NCBI GenBank assembly: GCA_002327765.1
Contig: DCUH01000068.1
Location: 1 to 10,972 of the forward strand
Reading direction: 5' to 3'
Length of the DNA stretch: 10,972 bases
Origin: a bacterium UBA2219
GTDB lineage: Bacteria; Desulfobacterota; Deferrimicrobia; Deferrimicrobiales; Deferrimicrobiaceae
Shown: positions 6,042-10,972 of the stretch, one piece after another
How positions within the stretch are numbered: position 1 is the stretch's first letter
Layout: each line of letters begins with the position of its first letter
Program-made: the position numbers and the translations under genes
The notes under the pieces: generated by a model
Told to the model about the DNA's origin: nothing
Database searches by the model: none
Seen by the model: the letters and a program-made list of their open reading frames with translations, nothing else

Positions 6042-7999
6042 CCCCCGAAACGCGGACGGTATCCCTGGGCGACCGTTCCTACGACATATTCTTCGACCGG
6101 AACATCTATTCCGCGATGACGGAGTGGATACGGCGGTTCCACCCGGGAAAATCGGTCCACGTGGTGACGGACCGGAACGTCGCGTCCATCTACGGCGACG
6201 ATATCCGCCGGTGGCTCGCGGGAAGCCCCCACGAGCTGCTGGTCCTTCCCGCGGGGGAAGAGCACAAGACGCTCTCCACGGTCGGCAGGGTCTACGAGTT
6301 CCTCGCCGAGGGGAACGCCGGCAGGGACTCCCTCGTGGTCGCGTTCGGCGGGGGGGTGGTCGGCGATCTCGCGGGCTTCGCCGCCGCCACGTTCCTCCGA
6401 GGCGTTTCCTTCATCCAGGTCCCCACGACGCTCCTCGCCCAGGTGGACAGCAGCGTCGGCGGCAAGACCGGATTCAACCTGCCGGAAGGGAAGAACCTGG
6501 TGGGCGCGTTCCACCAGCCGCGGGCCGTCTTCCTCGACGACGCCTTCCTCATCACCCTGGACGACCGGAACCTGCACGCGGGGCTCGCCGAGGTCGTCAA
6601 GTGTGGCCTCGCGGGGGACGCGGAGCTGTGGGACCGTTTAGCGGAACGGGGGAGCGGGTGGAGGTCGTTCGCCGGCGACGACTGGCAGTGGCTCGTCCGG
6701 CGGTCCGTCGCGTTCAAGGCGTCCGTGGTCGAGAAGGACGAGCGGGAATCCTCCATACGAAAGATACTGAACGCGGGGCACACCGTCGGCCACGCGCTGG
6801 AACAGGCGGGGGGGTACGGCCGGCTCCTGCACGGGGAGGCCGTGGCGATCGGGCTGGCGTGGGAAGCGGTCCTCGGGCGGCGCCTCGGCGTCACGGATGA
6901 GGGGACGGCGGAAGGGGTCCTCGCCCTGCTGTGCCGCATGGGATACGAGCTGGACGTCCCGGGGATCCCGCTCGCCTCGATCTCTTCGGCCCTCGGAATG
7001 GACAAGAAGCGCGTTGTGTCGGACGTCGACCTGCCGCTGATCGTCCGGCCCGGGACGTGCGAGATCCGGCGCCTTTCCCTGGAGGAGGTCCGCAGGGAGC
7101 TTCCGGGGATCCGGTCGGAGATCCGGGATCGCGCGACGGGGCAGGCGGCCGGGCCGAGGGAAGCGGGGGCCGGGGAGATGCGGGAAACCGTGCAGATCCT
7201 CGAGCGGCGCGTGGCGGCCAACCCCAGGGACAACCGGGCGATCACGTCCCTGGCGGAGGCGTACCGGAAATCGGGGAATGCGGCAGCCGCCTGGGAAGCG
7301 ATCCAGGAAGTCCTGGGACGCGACCCTTCCGACCCCGCGGCCCAGCGGGTCGCGGCGGAGCTCGAGCGGTCGCTTCCCGCCGAGCCCGGCGTCCCGGAGC
7401 CGCCCCAGGGGATGCTGCCGCTCGAGAACCTCCTGGTGGTCGGCGAGGACGCGTACCGGATCCGGGTCGCCGACGCGGTCGTTCCGCTCGGGGAGGAAGG
7501 GGTGGAACTGCACCCTGCCGAGCGGCCCGCGGCGCCGGCGGAGGCCACCGCGCGGCCGGGAGAGGCGCTTTCCGCTCCGGAAGAAGCGCCGCCGTCGCCG
7601 GAAGAAACCACGCCCGCCGGAGGGGAGCCGGCCGCCTCGCCGGAAGGGGTTTCGCCCGCTCCGGAGGAAGCATCGCCCGTCCCGGAAGCTGCGTCGACCG
7701 CCCTGGACGGGCCCGCGCCGGCCGGGGAGGGGAAGGCCCAGGTGCCGCCGGCTTCCGTCGAGGCGCTTCCCTCTCCCTCCGTAAGGACGGTGACTCTCGC
7801 CGACGTGTACTGGGCGCAGGGGGAGAGGGCTGTCGCGCGGGGCATCGTCCGGCGGATCCTGGAGGAGGAGCCGGGCAACGAACGCGCCCGGGCGTGGATG
7901 GCGGTGCACGGCAAGGAAGATCCCGTGGAGTCGGCGCTCGGAACGTTCCTCGAAAAGACGGCGAAGGAGTACGGGTATGACCTTTCGCGATATCATTGA
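6038..7999 (+). CDS. aroB: 3-Dehydroquinate synthase fused to a C-terminal TPR/Pro-rich extension
   Basis: Residues 1 to about 358 are AroB, which cyclises DAHP to 3-dehydroquinate with NAD and a divalent metal. They contain the NAD-binding FGGGVVGDLAGFAAATFLRG, the PTTLLAQVDSSVGGKTG block, and the metal ligands Glu185 (AEVVK), His248 (NAGHTVGHALE) and His265 (LHGEAVA). AroB is normally about 350-380 residues, but here the frame continues to residue 653. Residues about 382-445 form a TPR-like helical pair (LERRVAANPRDNRAI, LAEAYRKSGNAAAAWEAI). About 448-580 is a Pro/Ala/Glu-rich linker, and about 583-627 is another TPR-like unit (TLADVYWAQGERAVARGIV). The start is a TTG overlapping the aroK stop, with GGGAGGG nine bases upstream. 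Met381 (7178) could be an internal start for a separate TPR protein. Fusion by loss of a stop, a real bifunctional protein and a sequencing error cannot be told apart here. Confidence 0.92.
   Translation: MTPETRTVSLGDRSYDIFFDRNIYSAMTEWIRRFHPGKSVHVVTDRNVASIYGDDIRRWLAGSPHELLVLPAGEEHKTLSTVGRVYEFLAEGNAGRDSLVVAFGGGVVGDLAGFAAATFLRGVSFIQVPTTLLAQVDSSVGGKTGFNLPEGKNLVGAFHQPRAVFLDDAFLITLDDRNLHAGLAEVVKCGLAGDAELWDRLAERGSGWRSFAGDDWQWLVRRSVAFKASVVEKDERESSIRKILNAGHTVGHALEQAGGYGRLLHGEAVAIGLAWEAVLGRRLGVTDEGTAEGVLALLCRMGYELDVPGIPLASISSALGMDKKRVVSDVDLPLIVRPGTCEIRRLSLEEVRRELPGIRSEIRDRATGQAAGPREAGAGEMRETVQILERRVAANPRDNRAITSLAEAYRKSGNAAAAWEAIQEVLGRDPSDPAAQRVAAELERSLPAEPGVPEPPQGMLPLENLLVVGEDAYRIRVADAVVPLGEEGVELHPAERPAAPAEATARPGEALSAPEEAPPSPEETTPAGGEPAASPEGVSPAPEEASPVPEAASTALDGPAPAGEGKAQVPPASVEALPSPSVRTVTLADVYWAQGERAVARGIVRRILEEEPGNERARAWMAVHGKEDPVESALGTFLEKTAKEYGYDLSRYH
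7571..7696 (+). repeat. Degenerate Pro-Glu-Ala coding repeat in the aroB-TPR linker
   Basis: This stretch repeatedly codes for imperfect units of about seven to eight residues of the form (S/A)PEE-A-SP-, such as APEEAPP, SPEETTP, SPEGVSPA and APEEASPV. At DNA level CCGGAAGAA and CCGGAGGAA variants recur. It is low-complexity sequence encoding a flexible, acidic linker between the two TPR-like parts. Such tracts vary easily in length between strains. Confidence 0.6.
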
Positions 8000-8336
8000 A
8001 GAGATGCACAGGAAGGACCCCGCGGTGACGTCGGGGGCGATCGTCGGCTCGGACGGGCTGACGGTCGAGGAGTGGCACGCGCCGGGGGATGCCCAGGACC
8101 TGTCCGCCCTGTGCGCGGAGGCCGCCCAGTTCTTCCGCGAGTCCGACCGGATCTCCGTGGAGAACGGCCTGGGCGAGGGGCAGGAGCTCTCGCTCGCCGG
8201 CGAACGGGGACGCGTCTTCATCCAGCGCGTGGCCAGCGACTACCTGCTGACGGTCGTGACCACCGCCGCGATCATTCCGGGGAGATGCCGGTTCCTCCTG
8301 CGCCAGGCGGCACGGCGGGCCCGGGAGATCCTGTGA
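7977..8336 (+). CDS. Roadblock/LC7 domain protein (MglB-like)
   Basis: The 119-residue product is a single Roadblock/LC7 domain by pattern. It has an N-terminal helix (FRDIIEEMHRKDPAV), a strand and turn GAIVGSDGLTVEEW, and a helix with LSALCAEAAQFFRESDRI. Then come the beta strands ELSLAGERGRVFIQRV and YLLTVVTTAA, and a last helix RCRFLLRQAARRAREIL. Members of this family act as dimeric scaffolds or activators for small Ras-like GTPases; MglB acts on MglA and affects type IV pilus polarity in Myxococcus. No GTPase gene is in the window, so a partner is not shown. The ATG lies inside the end of the aroB-TPR gene (23-base overlap) behind AAGGAG at seven bases' distance. The stop overlaps the aroQ GTG by four bases. 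Assignment is by fold pattern and is fairly sure; the function is inferred only. Confidence 0.8.
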   Translation: MTFRDIIEEMHRKDPAVTSGAIVGSDGLTVEEWHAPGDAQDLSALCAEAAQFFRESDRISVENGLGEGQELSLAGERGRVFIQRVASDYLLTVVTTAAIIPGRCRFLLRQAARRAREIL

Positions 8337-8806
8337 AGAAGAGCTCCCCCCGCATCCTCTTCGTCGACGGCCCCAACCTGAACGTCCTCGGGAAGCGGGA
8401 GCCGTCTGTATATGGCGGGCAGACCCTCGAGGACATCCGCAAGGACGTGTCCGACGCCGCCCGGAGGGAAGGGGCGGCGGTCGAGTTCTTCCAGTCGAAC
8501 CACGAGGGGGAGATCGTCGACCGGCTCCAGAGGGCCCGGGGCGAGGTCGACGGGATCGTCATCAACCCCGCGGGCTATACCCACACCAGCGTGGCTATCC
8601 GCGACGCGCTCGTCTATTGCGCGTTGCCCGCCGTCGAGCTTCACCTTTCCAACCCCTCGATGCGGGAGCCGTTCAGGAAAGTGTCGCTCGTGGAGGACGT
8701 CGTGGCCGGGCGGATCTGCGGGATCGGCGGCTACGGGTACGTTCTCGCCCTCCAGGCGATCCTCCACCTTCTGCGGGAGAAGGGGAGGGACCGTGCCGGC
8801 AGGTGA
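8333..8806 (+). CDS. aroQ: 3-Dehydroquinate dehydratase, type II
   Basis: AroQ removes water from 3-dehydroquinate to give 3-dehydroshikimate, the step after AroB. From GTG at 8333 the product is 157 residues, slightly longer than the usual 145-150. Family landmarks are present: FVDGPNLNVLGKREPSVYGG with Arg22 and the catalytic Tyr27, FFQSNHEGEIVDRL, INPAGYTHTSVAIRDAL with Asn78, and ELHLSN with catalytic His104 followed by Arg115. The segment SNPSMREPFR differs from the more usual SN-hA-REEFR but keeps the arginine. The GTG overlaps the stop of the Roadblock gene (GTGA). The 3' end overlaps the next gene by 14 bases. This is the dodecameric type II enzyme, unrelated to AroD. Confidence 0.94.
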   Translation: MKKSSPRILFVDGPNLNVLGKREPSVYGGQTLEDIRKDVSDAARREGAAVEFFQSNHEGEIVDRLQRARGEVDGIVINPAGYTHTSVAIRDALVYCALPAVELHLSNPSMREPFRKVSLVEDVVAGRICGIGGYGYVLALQAILHLLREKGRDRAGR

Positions 8807-9866
8807 CGACCGTCTCGGCCGTCTCCACGCGTCCATGCGGCGCCGGCGGCTCGACGCGTACCTCTCCGTCCGTCTGTCGAATATCCGCTACCTGACCGGC
8901 TTCACCGGGAGCGACGCGACCCTGCTGGTCACGTCCCGGGGGGATTGCCTCATCACCGACGGAAGGTACGACGTACAGGCCCGGGAAGAGGTCCGGGGGG
9001 CCGAGGTCGCGATAACGGACCGGAAATGGGCGGAAATCCGGCAGCGGCTCCGCTCGGGCCGCTCGCGGCGGATCGGCTACGAGGCCGCGCACCTCACCAT
9101 GGATTCGTTCCGCAGCCTCTCCGGCGAAAGGACGGAGCGGTGGGTCTGCGGGGAGGACCTCGTCGGCCCGCTCCGGATGAGGAAGGAGCCCGGGGAGATC
9201 CTGGCGATGGAGGCCGCGGCGGCGACCGCGGCGGCTTCTCTCCTCTGCCTGCTCTCCGCCGGTGTCGAGGGGATGCCCGAGCGGGACGTGGCGGCGGACC
9301 TGGAACGGGAAATGAAGCGCCGCGGGGCGGAAGGGCCCTCTTTCCCGCCGATCGTCGCGGACGGGGCGCGGTCGGCCATGCCGCACGCATCCCCGACAGC
9401 GAACCGGATCGGGGCGACGGGGCCGCTGATCGTCGATTTCGGGGCGAGGAAGGGCGGGTACTGCTCGGACGAGACCGTGACGATCCTGCCGGGGCGCCCC
9501 CGCGGGCCGCTTCGGAAGGTCTACGACGCGGTCCTGCGGGCGCAGCAAGCCGGGCTTTCGGCCCTGCGCCCGGGCGTCCCGTGCCGCCGGGTGGACGCCC
9601 GCGTGCGGGAATCGCTGGACCGGTCGGGATATTTGAAGTATTTTGTTCATTCGACCGGACATGGGGTGGGCCTCGACATTCACGAGAGGCCGTCGCTGTC
9701 TCCCCGGTCGAAAGACCGTATCGAGGAAGGCATGGTCGTCACCGTCGAGCCCGGAGTGTACCTCCCCGGTGTCGGCGGCGTCCGCCTCGAGGATACGGCG
9801 AAAGTAACCGGCGCGGGCTGCGAGCGGATCACGTTCCTGCCCAAGACGGCAAAGCCATTGATCTGA
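8793..9866 (+). CDS. M24 family Xaa-Pro aminopeptidase/dipeptidase
   Basis: Starting at GTG 8793 the protein has 357 residues, the normal size for the short bacterial PepP/PepQ-like peptidases. An N-terminal creatinase-like domain (about 1-125; RLSNIRYLTGFTGSDATLLV, ITDGRYDVQAREEV) is followed by the pita-bread catalytic domain. All five metal ligands are present: Asp215 (IVDFG), Asp226 (SDETVT), His290 (STGHGVGLDIHERP), Glu319 (VEPGVY) and Glu333 (VRLEDT). It should cleave peptides at bonds involving proline, in the cytoplasm with two divalent metals. The start is supported by GGGGAGGG just upstream; Met15 (8835) is a possible later start. The frame is open farther upstream, but that part lies inside aroQ in another frame. 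Peptidases of this type often sit next to efp. Aminopeptidase or dipeptidase specificity cannot be decided from sequence. Confidence 0.92.
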   Translation: MPAGDDRLGRLHASMRRRRLDAYLSVRLSNIRYLTGFTGSDATLLVTSRGDCLITDGRYDVQAREEVRGAEVAITDRKWAEIRQRLRSGRSRRIGYEAAHLTMDSFRSLSGERTERWVCGEDLVGPLRMRKEPGEILAMEAAAATAAASLLCLLSAGVEGMPERDVAADLEREMKRRGAEGPSFPPIVADGARSAMPHASPTANRIGATGPLIVDFGARKGGYCSDETVTILPGRPRGPLRKVYDAVLRAQQAGLSALRPGVPCRRVDARVRESLDRSGYLKYFVHSTGHGVGLDIHERPSLSPRSKDRIEEGMVVTVEPGVYLPGVGGVRLEDTAKVTGAGCERITFLPKTAKPLI

Positions 9867-9884
9867 CGGGGGCTTGGATACGGG

Positions 9885-10442
9885 ATGTACACAACGTCCG
9901 ATTTCCGCAACGGTCTGAAGCTCGAGTTCGAGGGCGCGCCGTACGTGATCGTCTACTTCCAGCACGTGAAGCCGGGGAAGGGCGGGGCCTTCGTCCGGAC
10001 GAAGCTGAAGAACCTCAAAACCGGCGCGGTCCTCGAGCACACCTTCCGCAGCGGCGACAAGGTGGAGAAACCCGACCTGGAAGACCGCGACATGCAGTTC
10101 ATGTACAGGATGGAAAACCAGTACCACTTCATGGACAACCGGACCTACGAGCAGATCTACCTGGACCAGGACCACGTGGCGGAGGCGGGCAACTACCTGA
10201 TCGAGAACCTTCCCGTTAAGATCCTCTTCTACAAGGGGGAACCCATCGGCATCGACATTCCGACCTTCATCGATCTGCGGATCGTGGAGACCGAGCCGGG
10301 CGTCCGCGGGGACACCGTGAGCGGCGCGACCAAGCCGGCGAAGCTCGAATCCGGGGCCGTGGTGCTCGTTCCGCTGTTCCTCAACGAAGGGGACGTCATC
10401 AAGGTGGACACGCGAGATGGCACCTACATCGAAAGGGTTTGA
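9885..10442 (+). CDS. efp: Elongation factor P
   Basis: EF-P binds between the ribosomal P and E sites and relieves stalling at consecutive prolines. The 185-residue product is normal in length with three beta domains. Domain I carries the loop KPGKGGAF, whose Lys32 matches the lysine modified in Escherichia coli (Lys34). The C-terminal domain has VSGATKPAKLESGAVVLVP and GDVIKVDTRDGTYIERV, the family signature. No strong Shine-Dalgarno is seen; TTGGAT lies a few bases before the ATG. It follows the peptidase gene by 18 bases and precedes accB by 10, so all are probably cotranscribed. No gene for an EF-P modification enzyme (EpmA, EpmB, EarP) is in the window. Confidence 0.97.
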   Translation: MYTTSDFRNGLKLEFEGAPYVIVYFQHVKPGKGGAFVRTKLKNLKTGAVLEHTFRSGDKVEKPDLEDRDMQFMYRMENQYHFMDNRTYEQIYLDQDHVAEAGNYLIENLPVKILFYKGEPIGIDIPTFIDLRIVETEPGVRGDTVSGATKPAKLESGAVVLVPLFLNEGDVIKVDTRDGTYIERV

Positions 10443-10452
10443 GGCGATTCCC

Positions 10453-10911
10453 ATGAACCTGAAGGAGATCCGGGAGATCCTGGACCTGTTGAAGGGGTCC
10501 GACGTGACCGAGTTCGAGCTCGGCCGGGGGGAGACGGTGCTGAAGGTCCGGCGCGGCGCCCCTCCGTCGGCCCTTTCCACGCAGGCGCAGCCGGCCGCCG
10601 TCCCGGTCGCCTCCAGGGCCGCGGAGGCCGCGCCGCCTCCGGCCGCGGAGGCCGTGCCGGCGAAGCCGGCTTACAAGGAGATCGTTTCCCCGATCGTCGG
10701 GACGTTCTACCGCTCCCCGGCGCCCGATTCCGGGCCGTTCGTCGAAGTTGGGACCCACGTGGTCAAGGGGCAGGTCCTCTGCATCATCGAGGCGATGAAG
10801 ATCATGAACCAGATCGAGTCGGACACCACCGGGTCGATCGCCGCGATCCTGGTGGAGAACGCCCAGCCGGTGGCGTACGGGCAGCCGCTGTTCCATATCC
10901 TCCCGGAGTAG
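10453..10911 (+). CDS. accB: Biotin carboxyl carrier protein of acetyl-CoA carboxylase
   Basis: AccB carries the biotin that is carboxylated by AccC and delivers the carboxyl group for malonyl-CoA synthesis. Starting at ATG 10453 the product is 152 residues and begins MNLKEIREILDLL, the usual AccB N-terminus. GAGG lies eight bases upstream. An earlier in-frame ATG at 10417 lies within efp and adds 12 residues not typical of the family. An Ala/Pro-rich hinge spans about residues 36-73. The biotinyl domain follows (IVSPIVGTFYRSPAPDSGPF), with the biotin-accepting Lys116 in EAMKIMNQI. accC follows after 12 bases, the common arrangement for these two subunits. Confidence 0.96.
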   Translation: MNLKEIREILDLLKGSDVTEFELGRGETVLKVRRGAPPSALSTQAQPAAVPVASRAAEAAPPPAAEAVPAKPAYKEIVSPIVGTFYRSPAPDSGPFVEVGTHVVKGQVLCIIEAMKIMNQIESDTTGSIAAILVENAQPVAYGQPLFHILPE

Positions 10912-10923
10912 CGGGGAAACCGC

Positions 10924-10972
10924 ATGATCCACAAGGTTCTCATCGCTAACCGGGGCGAGATCGCCGTCCGGA
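10924..10972 (+). CDS. accC: Biotin carboxylase, N-terminal start only (3' truncated)
   Basis: Only the first 16 codons are in the window. They read MIHKVLIANRGEIAVR, which matches the start of biotin carboxylase (VLIANRGEIA is highly conserved). The ATG comes 12 bases after the accB stop, behind a GGGGAAA purine stretch. AccC carboxylates the biotin on AccB using ATP and bicarbonate. Pyruvate carboxylase and propionyl-CoA carboxylase start with the same motif, but the position after accB favours AccC. Confidence 0.9.
   Translation, partial: MIHKVLIANRGEIAVR

Noticed and set aside
8073..8092. TGGCAC followed by a TGC, a sigma-54-like promoter
   Set aside because: It lies in the Roadblock coding sequence and the second half (GGGGGATGC) lacks TTGC at the required spacing.
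6292..8221. Two minus-strand open frames of over 500 codons opposite aroB-TPR
   Set aside because: Compositionally biased translations (Ser/Arg/Pro or Arg/Gly), no domain, no convincing start signal, and complete overlap with the conserved AroB frame.
8412..8792. Upstream extension of the Xaa-Pro peptidase frame
   Set aside because: This part lies inside aroQ, is Arg/Ser-rich and would make the protein 127 residues too long; GTG at 8793 with a good ribosome binding site fits.
9629..9652. AT-rich patch in the peptidase gene resembling a promoter before efp
   Set aside because: It codes for YLKYFVHS leading into the conserved metal-binding STGHG motif, lies over 230 bases from efp, and shows no paired -35/-10 hexamers.
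10417..10452. Earlier ATG for accB
   Set aside because: It lies within the end of efp and adds 12 residues not seen in AccB; MNLKEIRE at 10453 is the typical N-terminus.
8673..10580. A 635-codon open frame on the minus strand opposite aroQ, the peptidase, efp and accB
   Set aside because: It spans several well-supported plus-strand genes and its translation is Arg/Asp/Pro/Gly-rich without any family motif. Long antisense frames are expected in high-G+C DNA.

Overview
The window is G+C-rich bacterial chromosome, and every gene I can support is on the plus strand. It looks like ordinary core genome. I see no insertion sequence, phage gene, CRISPR array, tRNA or rRNA, and no stretch over 300 bases without a gene. 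The order pilM-N-O-P-Q, aroC, aroK, aroB, (TPR), aroQ, Xaa-Pro peptidase, efp, accB, accC is the one I remember from Geobacter and related former Deltaproteobacteria. With the high G+C this suggests a Desulfobacterota-type organism, possibly uncultured. That assignment is inference from memory of gene order, not from a search.

Region 1 (1-4225) is the type IV pilus assembly operon. It holds the 3' end of pilM (cytoplasmic actin-like ring), then pilN and pilO (inner-membrane bitopic partners), pilP (periplasmic lipoprotein) and pilQ (outer-membrane secretin). Together they form the alignment complex that joins the inner-membrane motor platform to the outer-membrane pore. Start and stop codons overlap at M/N, O/P and P/Q. 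A strong intrinsic-terminator-like hairpin follows pilQ (4251-4286).

Region 2 (4312-8806) carries shikimate-pathway genes: aroC (chorismate synthase), aroK (shikimate kinase), aroB (3-dehydroquinate synthase) and aroQ (type II 3-dehydroquinase). They cover four of the seven steps from DAHP formation to chorismate; aroE, aroA and a DAHP synthase gene are not in the window. Three things stand out. aroC has no ATG, GTG or TTG start that keeps its conserved N-terminus, and the best placed codon is ATC behind a strong Shine-Dalgarno sequence. aroB reads on without a stop into a TPR protein with a Pro/Ala/Glu linker, giving 653 residues. A small Roadblock/LC7 (MglB-like) gene lies between that fusion and aroQ.

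Region 3 (8793-10972) holds an M24 metallopeptidase of the Xaa-Pro type, elongation factor P, the biotin carboxyl carrier protein of acetyl-CoA carboxylase (accB) and the first codons of biotin carboxylase (accC). Genes from aroC to accC are overlapping or separated by at most 18 bases, so they are probably one long transcription unit. I found no convincing evidence of a wholly undescribed system. The observations most worth checking are the aroC start, the AroB-TPR fusion and the Roadblock gene next to pilus genes.
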